Shown: positions 37,014 to 46,748, numbered from the stretch's first letter. The stretch is 64,000 nucleotides of DNA from Serratia plymuthica (GCF_018336935.1 NZ_CP068771.1:4402001-4466000), one strand, 5' to 3'. Notes: generated by a model not told the origin, from the sequence alone. Numbers and translations: made by a program.

Positions 37014-38362
37014 TGAAAAAACTGACTTTAGGACAGGCCGCCGCCGGGCTGGCCAACGGTGAATTGACCGCCGCGCAACTGACCGCCGCCGCGCTGGCGC
37101 AGATTGCCGATGAGCAGGGCGAGGGGGAGCGCGTTTTTACCCGCGTGTATGCGCAGTGGGCGCAACGGCAGGCACTGGCGGCCGATCGCCGACGTGCGGA
37201 GGGGAAGTCTTTGTCAGCGCTGGACGGCGTGCCGGTGTCGGTCAAAGACCTGTTCGACGTGGCCGGTGAAGCCACCGCCGCCGGCTCACGGCTGCTGGCC
37301 GCTGCACCGGCCGCCGCAAAACATGCCGCCGTGGTGGAACGCTTGTTGCAGGCGGGGGCGGTGGTTATCGGTAAAACCAACATGACCGAGTTCGCCTATT
37401 CCGGGCTTGGGATTAACCCTCACTACGGCACGCCTGCCAACCCTTGGGATCGCGCTGCACGTCGTATTCCCGGCGGTTCATCCTCCGGCGCTGCGGTCGC
37501 GGTGGCCGACGGTATGTGCTTTGGTTCGATTGGCAGCGACACCGGCGGATCGGTGCGGATCCCGGCGGCCTTCTGCGGCCTGACCGGTTTTAAGCCTACC
37601 GCCCGGCGAATTAACGATGGCGGCCTGTTGCCGCTGTCGCCGTCGCTGGATTCGATCGGCGTGATCGCCCACGACGTTGCCGGTTGCCTCGCCCTGGATG
37701 CGGCGATAGCCGATCGGCCGTTGCAGCCGCAGTTAAAAAACGTGAGCCAGGCGCGTTTTGCGGTACCGCAAACCCTGGTGCTGGACGGCCTGGATGAAGA
37801 GGTCGCTGCGGCGTTTCACTTCAGCCTGCAACGGCTGGCGCAGGCCGGCGCGCAGATTGAAACCATTCCCTGCACGGAATTCGCCGAACTGGCGGCCATC
37901 AACGCCGCCGGCGGTTTTAGCGCGCTGGAGTCCTGGCGCTGGCACCAGGCGCTGATCGCTGAACATGCCGAGGAATATGACCCACGGGTGCTGTCGCGCA
38001 TTCGCCGCGGCCAGCCGTTGGGAGAGGGGGATTTGCAGCGGCTACAGCAGCTGCGTGCCGATTGGCAACGGCGGGTTGCGGCTGCCGTGCAAGCGTTTGA
38101 CGCGTTGCTGATGCCGACCGTACCGCTGGTCGCGCCGACCATTGCCGAGCTTGAAGCGGATGAAGACGCCTATTTCCGTATCAATGGCGCCGCGCTGCGC
38201 AATCCTTCGGTGATCAATTTCCTCGACGGCTGCGCGCTGTCGCTGCCTTGTCAGCGGCCCGGCGGAGCGCCGGTTGGCCTGATGCTGGCCGGGCTACCTA
38301 TGCATGACGAGGCGTTGCTGGGTTGGGCGCTGGCGATTGAACGCTGTCTCGCCGGTGCGTGA
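37013..38362 (+). CDS. Amidase signature family hydrolase
   Basis: 449 residues from the ATG overlapping the previous stop. Ser-cisSer-Lys triad region: K78 in PVSVKDLFDVAG, serines 156-158 in PGGSSSGAAVA, and nucleophile S180 in GSDTGGSVRIPA. Hydrolyses an amide (or urea-like) bond, releasing ammonia or an amine. AtzF-, GatA- and AtzE-like enzymes share the fold. The true substrate is unknown. It is the core enzyme of the GntR-controlled operon. Confidence 0.88.
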   Translation: MKKLTLGQAAAGLANGELTAAQLTAAALAQIADEQGEGERVFTRVYAQWAQRQALAADRRRAEGKSLSALDGVPVSVKDLFDVAGEATAAGSRLLAAAPAAAKHAAVVERLLQAGAVVIGKTNMTEFAYSGLGINPHYGTPANPWDRAARRIPGGSSSGAAVAVADGMCFGSIGSDTGGSVRIPAAFCGLTGFKPTARRINDGGLLPLSPSLDSIGVIAHDVAGCLALDAAIADRPLQPQLKNVSQARFAVPQTLVLDGLDEEVAAAFHFSLQRLAQAGAQIETIPCTEFAELAAINAAGGFSALESWRWHQALIAEHAEEYDPRVLSRIRRGQPLGEGDLQRLQQLRADWQRRVAAAVQAFDALLMPTVPLVAPTIAELEADEDAYFRINGAALRNPSVINFLDGCALSLPCQRPGGAPVGLMLAGLPMHDEALLGWALAIERCLAGA

Positions 38363-38415
38363 TTTTCCGGTGGGGCAAGGCCCCGCCATACTTTTGAGCT
38401 AACAGGAGAGTACCC

Positions 38416-39069
38416 ATGACCGGTTCCCCGAACGGAATGCTGTTTGTCGCAACAGATGTCGCCGCGCAGGACGAGGCGGATTTCAATCAGTGGTACGACC
38501 GTGAGCACGTGGAAGAGCGGGTACGCGTTCCCGGTTTCTTGTCGGGCACGCGCTACCAGGCATTGCAGGGCGGGCGTAAATACCTTGGGTTGTATAAAAC
38601 CGAATCCCTGGCCAGTTTTACCTCTGCGGCCTACCGCGCCGCCTTTACCCAGCAAACTCCCTGGTCGGTGTCGAGCCTCGATAAAATGCGTGATCCGATG
38701 CGTCGGGTGTGCGCGATAGAGGCGGTAACCGGGCAGGGCTGCGGCAGTCATTTGGCCATCATCACCCTTGAGCAGGCAGAACCTGAGGGCCTTAAGCTCG
38801 CCATTACCCATCTGGGAAGCATGCTGGCGGAACAACCCGGTTTTGTCCGCAGCTGCCTGCTCGTGCCCGACGCTGATCTCAGCTCGCCGTTGCCAAAAGA
38901 ATCACGCGAAAACCGTCGCCTGTCGCCGATGCTGCTGATTGAAAGCAGCAGCGCCGCCGCCGGCCAGCGGTTAAATGAACTGGCCTGTCGCCAGTTGAAA
39001 ACAACAACCGACGCCACTCAACACTATGCCCTTGGCTGGCAACTGACCAAGCAGGAGCTGACATCATGA
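38416..39069 (+). CDS. Dimeric alpha/beta-barrel (EthD-like) protein
   Basis: 217 residues. LFVATDVAAQDEADFNQWYDREHVEERVRVPGFLSGTRY (split over about 9-47) is the typical 'D..W....H...r...PGf..~~Ry' pattern of dimeric ferredoxin-like barrels of EthD/DUF4286 type; a weaker second copy may fill the C-terminal half. Function is unknown; relatives are isomerases, monooxygenase helpers or lyases. It overlaps the MFS gene by 4 bp (ATGA). Confidence 0.6.
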   Translation: MTGSPNGMLFVATDVAAQDEADFNQWYDREHVEERVRVPGFLSGTRYQALQGGRKYLGLYKTESLASFTSAAYRAAFTQQTPWSVSSLDKMRDPMRRVCAIEAVTGQGCGSHLAIITLEQAEPEGLKLAITHLGSMLAEQPGFVRSCLLVPDADLSSPLPKESRENRRLSPMLLIESSSAAAGQRLNELACRQLKTTTDATQHYALGWQLTKQELTS

Positions 39070-40391
39070 GCACATCAACCACTGAAACGCCGATCGTCGA
39101 TTCGTCTGCCGCCGCCTCTGCTGCCCGTCCGCCAAAAACCGGCCGGCTGGCGGCCGCCAGTTCGATTGGCACCGCACTGGAATGGTATGACTTCACCGTT
39201 TACAACATTATGGCGGCGCTGATTTTCAACCACGTATTCTTCCCGTCGTTCGATCCGCTGGTGGGCACCATTCTGGCGTTTTCCACCTATGCGGTCGGCT
39301 ATGTTTCGCGGCCGATCGGCGGCATCGTTTTCGGCCATCTCGGCGACGTATTGGGCCGGCGGTTTGTGCTGGTCACCACGCTGGTGATTATGGGGGTCAC
39401 CACCGCACTGATGGGGCTGCTGCCCGGTTACGCCACTTGGGGTGTCTGGAGCCCGCTGCTGCTGGTGACGCTGCGCTTTATTCAGGGCATCGCGCTGGGG
39501 GGCGAATGGGCGGGTGCGGTGTTGTTATCGATGGAGCATGGTAAGCCGCATCAGCGGGGACGCAACGCGTCGTTTGCTCAGGTTGGCCCTTCCTGCGGCA
39601 CGCTGATCGGCACCGGTTTGATCACGCTGGTGACGGTGGCGATGTCGGCGGATGATTTCCAGCAGTGGGGATGGCGCATTCCTTTCCTGCTCAGCCTGGT
39701 GCTGGTGATATTTGGCTTGTGGCTGCGCCGCGGCGTGGGGGAAACGCCGGCATTCCTGAAACTGGAGGCGTCTAAGGATGTGACTCAGGCTCCGATCCGC
39801 GAAGTATTTGCTCAACACCGGCGGCCGTTGCTGATCGCCGGCGGATCGCGTATCGGTTCCGACGTGCTGTATGCGTTGGTGGTGGTATTTACCCTGACCT
39901 ACGTCACTACGGTGCTGAATCTGCCGCGCCCGCTGGCGCTGACCGCCACCATGCTGGGGGCGATTGGCAATGCCATTACCGTGCCGATGTTCGGCGCGCT
40001 GTCCGATCGCTTTGGCCGTCGGCCGGTGTATATCGGCGGAGCGCTGGCGGCGATGGTTTGGGCGTTCGTGTTCTTTGTGCTGCTGGACAGCAGCCAGCCG
40101 GTGCTGATCTGTCTGGCGGTGGTGATCGGCTTGCTGATCCATGCGGCGATGTACGGCCCGCAGGCGGCATTTATCACCGAACAGTTCCCGACCCGGGTAC
40201 GTTATGCCGGTTCGTCGCTGGCCTACACGCTGGCCGGCATTCTGGGTGGCGGCTTCGCGCCGCTGATTATCGCTACGCTGTTCAAATCCTACGACAGCAC
40301 GCTGGCGATCTCGGCGTATGTCGTGGCGGCGTTACTGATCACGCTGTGGGCGGTGATTGCCGCCAAGGAGACGGCGCACAAACCCTTGTAA
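39066..40391 (+). CDS. MFS metabolite:proton symporter (ShiA/ProP type)
   Basis: 441 residues. Starts with about 30 soluble residues then AASSIGTALEWYDFTVYN, the MHS-family entry motif; the loop 2-3 motif is FGHLGDVLGRRFVL, and RFIQGIALGGEWAGAVLL marks helix 4-5. Such carriers import organic acids, amino acids or betaines with protons. Last gene of the DUF2848-amidase operon, so it most likely imports the amidase substrate. Confidence 0.88.
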   Translation: MSTSTTETPIVDSSAAASAARPPKTGRLAAASSIGTALEWYDFTVYNIMAALIFNHVFFPSFDPLVGTILAFSTYAVGYVSRPIGGIVFGHLGDVLGRRFVLVTTLVIMGVTTALMGLLPGYATWGVWSPLLLVTLRFIQGIALGGEWAGAVLLSMEHGKPHQRGRNASFAQVGPSCGTLIGTGLITLVTVAMSADDFQQWGWRIPFLLSLVLVIFGLWLRRGVGETPAFLKLEASKDVTQAPIREVFAQHRRPLLIAGGSRIGSDVLYALVVVFTLTYVTTVLNLPRPLALTATMLGAIGNAITVPMFGALSDRFGRRPVYIGGALAAMVWAFVFFVLLDSSQPVLICLAVVIGLLIHAAMYGPQAAFITEQFPTRVRYAGSSLAYTLAGILGGGFAPLIIATLFKSYDSTLAISAYVVAALLITLWAVIAAKETAHKPL

Positions 40392-40396
40392 GGAAG

Positions 40397-40419
40397 GCCG
40401 GGTGAGAGATTCACCCGGC
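40397..40419. terminator. Bidirectional terminator
   Basis: GCCGGGTGA, loop GAGAT, TCACCCGGC between the convergent MFS and HD-domain genes. Confidence 0.7.
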
Positions 40420-40436
40420 TTGCTGCGGCTGAGGCA

Positions 40437-41045
40437 TTACTTCAGCCAGCCTTTGCGCTGCGCATCCTGCAGGTGTTGCAGCAGGTGTTTCCACAGCTCC
40501 GGGTGGACTTCAGCGATCATCGCGTTGCGCGACAGCACCTGTTCGAGGCTGATGCCGTTCTCGACCCAGCTTTGGCCTTCGTTATGCAGGTTCATCAGCA
40601 TCGGCATGGTGCGGTCCAGCACCAGCGCAAAGCGCGCGTCGGCGCTTTCGCCATCTTCATACTCCTGCCATAAAGCGGTGAAATACTCGCGCTGTGCCGT
40701 CGGCAGCATGCCAAACAGCCGCCGTGCCGCCGCCACTTCCTGATCGTGAATTGCCGCGCGCGCCGCCAGATCGTAAACCAGCACGTCACCGGCATCGATT
40801 TCCACGATGTCATGCAGCAGCGCCATCTGGATCACTCGCTGGATATCCACACTTTCACCGGCGTACTCAGCCAGGCTGAGAGCGGCAATGGCAAAGTGCC
40901 AACTGTGCTCGGCGGAGTTCTCCTGGCGCTGAGTGCCGAGAACCTTGGTGCGGCGTTGCACGCTTTTCAACTTGTCGATTTCCATCAGGAACTGGACGAC
41001 CTGGGTCATGGAGCCGAAATCTAACGCGGGTACAGCGGATGACAT
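40437..41045 (-). CDS. HD-domain phosphohydrolase (HDDC2/YfbR-like)
   Basis: 202 residues from ATG 41045 (MSSAVPALDFGSMTQVVQFL). HD-domain ligands are visible: H in ENSAEHSWHFA, HD in ALLHDIVEIDAGD and a late aspartate in FALVLDRTMP. The family removes phosphate from deoxynucleoside 5'-monophosphates or related compounds. Divergent from yqfA with a striking palindrome in the gap. Confidence 0.82.
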   Translation of the reverse strand: MSSAVPALDFGSMTQVVQFLMEIDKLKSVQRRTKVLGTQRQENSAEHSWHFAIAALSLAEYAGESVDIQRVIQMALLHDIVEIDAGDVLVYDLAARAAIHDQEVAAARRLFGMLPTAQREYFTALWQEYEDGESADARFALVLDRTMPMLMNLHNEGQSWVENGISLEQVLSRNAMIAEVHPELWKHLLQHLQDAQRKGWLK

Positions 41046-41146
41046 GGTGTAAACCTCGAAGTAGATGGGTGAAGCCCGTCGATTGTAGACCAGTGGGCAG
41101 GGGATTTCGATGTTTGTGGCGTTACACGCGTTCACAGTTTTATTTT

Positions 41147-41164
41147 AGCGTACACGTGTACACT
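41147..41164. promoter_or_regulatory. 18-bp operator-like palindrome between HD gene and yqfA
   Basis: AGCGTACACGTGTACACT: perfect over the central 12 bp (GTACACGTGTAC, 41150-41161) with one mismatched pair further out. It lies about 100 bp before the HD start and 70 bp before yqfA, where a repressor could affect either gene. The binding protein is not identified. Confidence 0.55.
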
Positions 41165-41234
41165 GGAATTGTTCTCAGCTAAGCTTGCTTGCGGTAATTT
41201 CGAACAATATTGGGCGTTTGAGGGTTTGTGATTT

Positions 41235-41912
41235 ATGGGAAATTCAGGCGTATTGATGAAAGCCGAGGACGACAAAAATACCGCTGCGACCTATCCGTGG
41301 GCGGAAGAAATAGCCAATAGCATCAGCCACGGTATCGGACTGGTTTTCGGCATTGTCGGGCTGGTGTTGCTGCTGGTGCAGGCGGTGGATACCGGCGCCG
41401 GTATGACGGCCATCGCCAGTTACAGTCTTTATGGCGGCAGCATGATCCTGCTGTACCTTGCCTCCACCCTGTACCATGCCATTCCGCATCAGAAAGCCAA
41501 GCACTGGCTGAAGAAGTTTGACCATTGCGCCATTTACCTCTTGATTGCCGGCACCTACACGCCGTTTCTGCTGGTGGGACTAAACTCGCCGCTGGCCAAA
41601 GGGCTGATGGCGGTTATCTGGGGGCTGGCGCTGCTGGGGGTATTGTTCAAACTGGCGTTCGCCCATCGCTTTGAGGCGTTGTCGTTGGTCACTTATCTGA
41701 CGATGGGCTGGCTGTCATTGATCGTGATTTACCAGTTGGCGACTCGCCTGGCTCTCGGCGGCGTAACGTTGCTGGCGGTGGGGGGCGTGGTTTATACCCT
41801 GGGGGTGATCTTTTACGCTTCCAAACGGTTCCGCTTCGGCCACGCTATCTGGCATGGTTTCGTACTCGGCGGCAGCCTGTGCCATTTTATGGCGATTTAT
41901 CTGTACGTTTAA
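41235..41912 (+). CDS. trhA: Hemolysin III/PAQR family membrane protein (YqfA/TrhA)
   Basis: 225 residues from 41235, or 218 from the ATG at 41256, which fits E. coli YqfA (219) better; neither has a strong ribosome site. [31 protein letters not shown] is the conserved entry. Seven helices with family residues SxxxH in [29 protein letters not shown] and late [16 protein letters not shown]. In E. coli it is linked to membrane-energetics/lipid homeostasis and antibiotic sensitivity. Confidence 0.92.
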   Translation: MGNSGVLMKAEDDKNTAATYPWAEEIANSISHGIGLVFGIVGLVLLLVQAVDTGAGMTAIASYSLYGGSMILLYLASTLYHAIPHQKAKHWLKKFDHCAIYLLIAGTYTPFLLVGLNSPLAKGLMAVIWGLALLGVLFKLAFAHRFEALSLVTYLTMGWLSLIVIYQLATRLALGGVTLLAVGGVVYTLGVIFYASKRFRFGHAIWHGFVLGGSLCHFMAIYLYV

Positions 41913-41944
41913 GCGTCGACCCCGCAGGTGTTAATGCCATATTG

Positions 41945-41983
41945 AACAAGCGTTTCTTTTAGGCTAAAAAGGGAGCGCTTGTT
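41945..41983 (+). terminator. Hairpin after yqfA
   Basis: AACAAGCG (41945-41952) pairs with CGCTTGTT (41976-41983), with an inner CTTTT/AAAAG pairing; followed by TCTT. Probably the yqfA terminator. Confidence 0.5.
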
Positions 41984-42074
41984 TCTTACGGGTATCCAGC
42001 AAGCCCCTTTCCCATTCCTGAGCCCGCACTCTTGCACTTTCGGTGCGCTTATCACTTTTTCAGGAATCATCGCT

Positions 42075-42572
42075 ATGATCGTTCGCTTATCTAAAACGCT
42101 GCTGGTATGTGCCATGGCGCTGTTCGCCACCCTGGTTGCCTTTGGCAATATTACGGATTACGGCTCCAACTTCGCCTTTGTGCGCCATGTTTTTATGATG
42201 GACACTATTTTCCCCGATGCGACCATCGCTTACCGCTCGATACAAACTCCCTGGCTGCATCACGCAGGCTATATCGTCATTATTTTGCTGGAAAGCCTGA
42301 CCGCGTTGCTGTGTTGGATCGGCGGCCTGCGTTTGTTGGCTGGCCTGAAACTGCCGTCGTCAGCGTTTAATGGCCGTAAGAAATTGGCGGTAGCCGGCCT
42401 GACGCTCGGGTTCCTGACCTGGCAAGTTGGCTTTATGTCGATCGGCGGAGAGTGGTTCGGTATGTGGATGTCGAAACAGTGGAACGGCGTGCCTGATGCC
42501 TTTCGTTTCTTTGTAACTCTTCTTTTAGTCCTGATCTATCTGGTTCAGCGTGACGGAGAGTTGGACGAATAG
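42075..42572 (+). CDS. DUF2165 family small inner-membrane protein
   Basis: 165 residues from ATG 42075 (MIVRLSKTLLVCAMALFATLVAFGNITDYGSNFAFVRHV). Four hydrophobic helices near 5-25, 62-87, 100-120 and 143-158. The NITDYGSNFAFVRHVFMMD and WMSKQWNGVPDAFRF segments are DUF2165 hallmarks. Function unknown. An upstream in-frame extension is rejected as it runs through a hairpin-rich leader. Confidence 0.8.
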   Translation: MIVRLSKTLLVCAMALFATLVAFGNITDYGSNFAFVRHVFMMDTIFPDATIAYRSIQTPWLHHAGYIVIILLESLTALLCWIGGLRLLAGLKLPSSAFNGRKKLAVAGLTLGFLTWQVGFMSIGGEWFGMWMSKQWNGVPDAFRFFVTLLLVLIYLVQRDGELDE

Positions 42573-42584
42573 CGAGGGGGTGTA

Positions 42585-42604
42585 GGGCGCAACAGGTTGC
42601 GCCC
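42585..42604. terminator. Hairpin between DUF2165 gene and ygfZ
   Basis: GGGCGCAA, CAGG, TTGCGCCC in a convergent gap. No T-run, but position suggests termination or mRNA 3' protection for both genes. Confidence 0.5.
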
Positions 42605-42626
42605 ACGGATTCTGCGTGCTGCTCCC

Positions 42627-43613
42627 TTACGCTTCCAGCGAATACGGCAAGGGTTTGATCGTCAACTGACTGCCGGCATCGTCACGTACCCGCAGCTGGC
42701 TGTCGGCGTCCAAATCGTTATTCAACACCGCTTGCACCCAAAGCCGGCCATCGGCCAGCTTGCCGGCGGCCAGCACCGTACCGGTCCGGCGCCAGTTCTC
42801 GCCCAACTGCAGTTCGAGCTCCTCTGCGGCCAGCGGCACCCGCCCGGCTTTGCCTTCCAGCCAGTACAGCGCACGCTTGTTGGCACCGCGGAACTTGGCG
42901 CGAGCGACCATCTCCTGGCCGGTATAGCAGCCCTTACTGAAGCTGATGCCCTCCAGCGCCTGCAGGTTGGTGGCCTGCGGAATCAACTGCCCGCTGTTGG
43001 CGGCGTCAATCACCGGGTAACCGGCTTCGATATCCAGCGTCAGCCATTGTTGGCTGTCGTTCAGCTCTGCCTGCTCGTTCAGCTTGCCCACTAATTGTTC
43101 GGCCACGGCGGCAGTGGTCACCAGCAGAAAACGTTCCGCCGGCAGGGAGAAATGCAGCAGGGTGGTTTCACCGTCTTGTACCACCTGATGCTCAGCATCC
43201 GGCAGGCTGTTGAATACGCCTGCCAACGCTGCGCGCGCCTGAAAACCGGCTACGCCCAGCAGCACCGCTTCGTTGTCGACGGCAATGGTGAGTTTGGAAA
43301 ACACCGCGTATTTCTTGATTTCCGCCAGTTGGCTGTCCAGCACGCTGCGGCGTTCCAGATAGGCAAAGCCTTCACCGCGGTGGAACAGACGCAGGTTGCT
43401 CCACATTTTGCCCTTGGCGTCGCAGTGGCCGCACAGCACGTGACGATCGTCCGCCAGCGCTTCGATGTCGGCGGTCACCTGGCCCTGGAGGTATTTCACC
43501 CGGTCCGGGCCGTTCAACGTCACCAACGCCCAGTCTTCCAGAGAGATCAGGGTCAGGGGCAAATGGGAGGAGGCGGAAGGCTGACGGGGTGGAAATGGAA
43601 TTTTATACGCCAT
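42627..43613 (-). CDS. ygfZ: Folate-binding Fe-S/tRNA-modification protein YgfZ
   Basis: 328 residues. GcvT-like fold with the invariant KGCYTGQE motif (K227, C229). YgfZ binds folate and supports some Fe-S enzymes, including the tRNA methylthiotransferase MiaB. Divergent from sdhE, as in E. coli. Confidence 0.95.
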   Translation of the reverse strand: MAYKIPFPPRQPSASSHLPLTLISLEDWALVTLNGPDRVKYLQGQVTADIEALADDRHVLCGHCDAKGKMWSNLRLFHRGEGFAYLERRSVLDSQLAEIKKYAVFSKLTIAVDNEAVLLGVAGFQARAALAGVFNSLPDAEHQVVQDGETTLLHFSLPAERFLLVTTAAVAEQLVGKLNEQAELNDSQQWLTLDIEAGYPVIDAANSGQLIPQATNLQALEGISFSKGCYTGQEMVARAKFRGANKRALYWLEGKAGRVPLAAEELELQLGENWRRTGTVLAAGKLADGRLWVQAVLNNDLDADSQLRVRDDAGSQLTIKPLPYSLEA

Positions 43614-43967
43614 AATAAGTTCCTGCTTAACGTTTAACTTAGAACCTATTCCACACGCCTATTGGGACAGGTTCTCAGGGGTATTGAACCCATGGTAAAA
43701 GAGGCGGCGGGCTTTGCAAACTGTTATTCGCGCTTGCCTCCCCGGCAGCGCTTTTTTTGACATTTAGCGCTTTATTCCACTTTACGCAGAGAACGTCCTT
43801 CCCGGCGAGTATGTCAAATTGTTACTCTATGGGCTTATGGTCAAAGGTAACCCTTGCAGACAGATCTTTGGCCGATGGAATTATATCGTGCAGGCGTTGC
43901 CATACAGTGTGTCGGTTGAACCCTGCGATGGCTTTTGCCACGCCGAAAAGAGGTTAGTCATAACAAC
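43614..43967. promoter_or_regulatory. ygfZ / sdhE divergent promoter region
   Basis: 354 bp with promoters expected for both genes. I see no clear operator, terminator or reading frame. Confidence 0.35.
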
Positions 43968-44234
43968 ATGGATATTAATAATAGAGCACGTATTCACTGG
44001 GCCTGCCGCCGTGGTATGCGCGAACTGGACATCTCAATCATGCCGTTCTTCGAGTATGAGTACGACCAGTTGAATGACACAGACAAAGCCCTGTTTATCC
44101 GCCTGCTCGAGAACGACGATCCCGATCTGTTCAACTGGCTGATGAATCATGGCGCTCCGCAAGACAGTGAACTGCAGAGAATGGTGACACTGATCCAGAC
44201 GCGAAATAAAGACCGTGGCCCAGTGGCGATGTAA
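43968..44234 (+). CDS. sdhE: FAD assembly factor SdhE (YgfY)
   Basis: 88 residues from [21 protein letters not shown], the known Serratia/E. coli length; an 11-codon upstream extension is rejected. The conserved RGMRELD (RGxxE) motif is at about residues 15-21, then [17 protein letters not shown]. SdhE promotes covalent FAD attachment to SdhA and FrdA. It overlaps ygfX by 20 bp; the two proteins are reported to interact in Serratia. Confidence 0.96.
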   Translation: MDINNRARIHWACRRGMRELDISIMPFFEYEYDQLNDTDKALFIRLLENDDPDLFNWLMNHGAPQDSELQRMVTLIQTRNKDRGPVAM

Positions 44235-44637
44235 TGTCCGCATTTCCTGGCGCACCCAGTTACTCTCGCTGCTGACCCATGGCGTTCTGATCCTGCTGAT
44301 CCTGATTGCACCCTGGCCGGAAGGTTACGGCCCGATCTGGCTGGTACTGCTGACGCTGGTGGTGTTTGAATGTATTCGCAGCCAAAAGCGCATTGCGTCA
44401 CGGCAGGGCGAATTGCGCCTGCTGGCGAGTAAGCGTTTGAGCTGGCACGGACAGGAATGGTTGCTGGTAAAGCAGCCCTGGATGCCGCGTTACGGCATTC
44501 TGCTGACGCTGCAGCCGATACCGGGCAAAAAGCTCCGTCGGCTGTGGCTGGCCTCCGACAGCATGGGCAAAGCCGAGTGGCGGCATCTGCGCCAGCTGTT
44601 GCAGTACCCGTCGGCCGATGATGACGAGGAACCCTGA
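44215..44637 (+). CDS. ygfX: YgfX (CptA), membrane partner of SdhE
   Basis: 140 residues from a GTG within the end of sdhE. Two hydrophobic helices (about 15-50) then a soluble tail with [24 protein letters not shown] and [21 protein letters not shown]. Described in E. coli as an MreB/FtsZ-affecting toxin (CptA) and in Serratia as an SdhE-binding protein that affects pigment production; toxin status is disputed. Its stop overlaps the creB start (TGATG). Confidence 0.9.
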   Translation: MAQWRCNVRISWRTQLLSLLTHGVLILLILIAPWPEGYGPIWLVLLTLVVFECIRSQKRIASRQGELRLLASKRLSWHGQEWLLVKQPWMPRYGILLTLQPIPGKKLRRLWLASDSMGKAEWRHLRQLLQYPSADDDEEP

Positions 44638-45332
44638 TGAAGCCGACGCTTTGGCTGGTGGAAGATGAACCCAGCATTGCCGATACGCTGATTTATACCC
44701 TGGAGAGCGAAGGCTTTCAGGTACGCTGGTTCGAACGCGGCGAGCCGGCATTACAGGCGTTGGCGCAAGGAGCGCCCGCGCTGGTGATCCTCGATGTCGG
44801 TTTGCCGGATATCAACGGTTTTGAACTGTGCCGCCGTTTGTTGTCGCAGTCGGCGGATTTGCCCATTTTGTTTCTCACCGCCCGCAGCGGCGAAGTCGAT
44901 CGCCTGATAGGGCTGGAGATTGGCGCCGACGATTATGTCGCCAAACCTTTTTCTCCCCGCGAAGTCAGCGCCCGCGTGCGTACCATTCTGCGTCGCCTGC
45001 AAAAACAGCAGCGCCTGCAGCAGCCTGCACTGTACACCTTTGGCCCTTTTGGCCTGGACGAACCCGCGGCGACCATTTATTACCACCAACGGCCGCTGCC
45101 GCTGACCCGCTACGAATTTCTGCTGTTGAAAACGCTGCTGTTGGCGCCCGGCCGGGTGTTTTCACGCCAGCAACTGATGGACAGCGTTTGGGCGCAGGCG
45201 GAAGAGAGCCTGGATCGCACTGTCGACACCCACATCAAAACGCTGCGCGCCAAGCTGCGCGCGATCGATCCCGGTGAGCCGCCTATTCATACCCATCGCG
45301 GCATGGGCTATAGCGTGAGCCGCCAATCATGA
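44637..45332 (+). CDS. creB: Response regulator CreB
   Basis: 231 residues, OmpR class. Receiver domain with E9-D10, phospho-site D53 in VILDVGLPDINGFELC and lysine in DYVAKPFSPREV; winged helix with LTRYEFLLLKTLLLAPGRVFSRQQLMD and THRGMGYSVSRQ. CreBC responds to growth on fermentation products/minimal medium in E. coli and controls creD. Its ATG overlaps the ygfX stop, so it is coupled to sdhE-ygfX; creA is not present here. Confidence 0.92.
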   Translation: MKPTLWLVEDEPSIADTLIYTLESEGFQVRWFERGEPALQALAQGAPALVILDVGLPDINGFELCRRLLSQSADLPILFLTARSGEVDRLIGLEIGADDYVAKPFSPREVSARVRTILRRLQKQQRLQQPALYTFGPFGLDEPAATIYYHQRPLPLTRYEFLLLKTLLLAPGRVFSRQQLMDSVWAQAEESLDRTVDTHIKTLRAKLRAIDPGEPPIHTHRGMGYSVSRQS

Positions 45333-46747
45333 GAATCGGCCTGCGCCTGCTGCTGGGGTATTTCCTGATTGTGGCGGTGGCGGGCTATTTCGTGCTGAGC
45401 ATTTTCGTACAGGAAGTGAAACCCGGCGTGCGGCGTGCGACCGAAGGCACCCTGGTGGACACCGCCAATCTGCTGGCGCAAATAGCGCGCCTGGATATGC
45501 AGCGCGACGACGTGGCGCACGGGCAACTGGCGCAGGCGTTCACCCAACTGAATCAACGGCCGATTGGCGCCAATATTGCCGGTATACGCAAGGATCGCAG
45601 CGAATATCACGTCTATCTGACCGATGCGCGCGGTAGGGTCATTTTTGACTCCGCCGGCCAGGCGGTCGGCCAGGACTACTCACGCTGGAATGACGTTTAT
45701 CTGACGCTGCGCGGCCAATATGGCGCGCGCAGTACGCGCAGCAATCCACAGGATGAAAACAGCTCGGTGATGTATGTCGCCGCGCCGGTGCGCGAGCAAG
45801 GCAATATTATCGGCGTGCTCAGCGTAGGTAAGCCTAACAGCACCATGGCGCCGGTGATCAAGCGCAGCGAGCGGAGGATCTTGTGGGCCGGCGCGTTGCT
45901 GCTGGGCATTGCCTTGCTGATCGGGCTGGGTTTCGTCTGGTGGATCAACCGCTCGATTGGCCGGTTGGTGCGCTATGCCGACGGTGTCTCGCAGGGCGAA
46001 AGCGCGCCGTTGCCGACAATGGGCAGCCACGAACTGACGCAATTGGCGCAAGCGCTGGAAAGCATGCGGATGAAGCTGGAAGGTAAAGCTTATATCGAAC
46101 AGTATGTGCATACCCTGACCCACGAACTGAAAAGCCCGCTGGCGGCGATCCGCGGTGCGGCCGAGCTGCTGCAGGAACTGCCGCCACCGGCGACTGCCCG
46201 GCGGTTTCTGACCAATATCGAACAGCAAAGCGCCCGTATTCAGCAACTGGTGGATAAGCTGCTGGTGCAGGCGCGCCTCGAGAGCCGGCCCGGCCTGGAG
46301 TTGGCGCCGCTGGCGATGGCGACGCTGGTGCGCCAGGCGGTGGCGGGCAAAGAGGCTCAGGCGGCGCAGCGCGGCGTTGTGTTGCAGGTGGATGCGCTGG
46401 CGGCGATCACGCTGACCGGCGATGGGCTGCTGATTAGCCAGGCGCTGACCAATCTGCTCGACAACGCGCTGGATTTCACCCCGCCGGGCGGCGCCGTCAG
46501 CGTGTGCGGCGAACGCCAGGAGAGCCATTACCTCATCACCGTCAGCGACAACGGCAGCGGCATCCCGGACTACGCGCTGGACAAAGTGTTTGAGCGTTTC
46601 TATTCGCTGGCGCGGGCAGATAAACCCAAAAGCAGCGGGCTGGGCCTGAACTTTGTGCAGGAAGTGGCGCGATTGCACCGGGGCGGCATTCAGTTGCACA
46701 ACCGCCAACCGCACGGCGTGGTAGCCGTTTTCACTTTATCGCTCTGA
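45329..46747 (+). CDS. creC: Sensor histidine kinase CreC
   Basis: 472 residues. N-terminal helix (6-27), periplasmic sensor about 28-183, second helix about 184-205, HAMP, then H265 in TLTHELKSPLAAIRGAAELL and an ATPase domain with LLDNALDFTP, SDNGSGIPD and SSGLGLNFVQEV. H265 falls at the same position as in E. coli CreC. Overlaps creB by 4 bp. Confidence 0.93.
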   Translation: MRIGLRLLLGYFLIVAVAGYFVLSIFVQEVKPGVRRATEGTLVDTANLLAQIARLDMQRDDVAHGQLAQAFTQLNQRPIGANIAGIRKDRSEYHVYLTDARGRVIFDSAGQAVGQDYSRWNDVYLTLRGQYGARSTRSNPQDENSSVMYVAAPVREQGNIIGVLSVGKPNSTMAPVIKRSERRILWAGALLLGIALLIGLGFVWWINRSIGRLVRYADGVSQGESAPLPTMGSHELTQLAQALESMRMKLEGKAYIEQYVHTLTHELKSPLAAIRGAAELLQELPPPATARRFLTNIEQQSARIQQLVDKLLVQARLESRPGLELAPLAMATLVRQAVAGKEAQAAQRGVVLQVDALAAITLTGDGLLISQALTNLLDNALDFTPPGGAVSVCGERQESHYLITVSDNGSGIPDYALDKVFERFYSLARADKPKSSGLGLNFVQEVARLHRGGIQLHNRQPHGVVAVFTLSL

Positions 46748-46748
46748 C

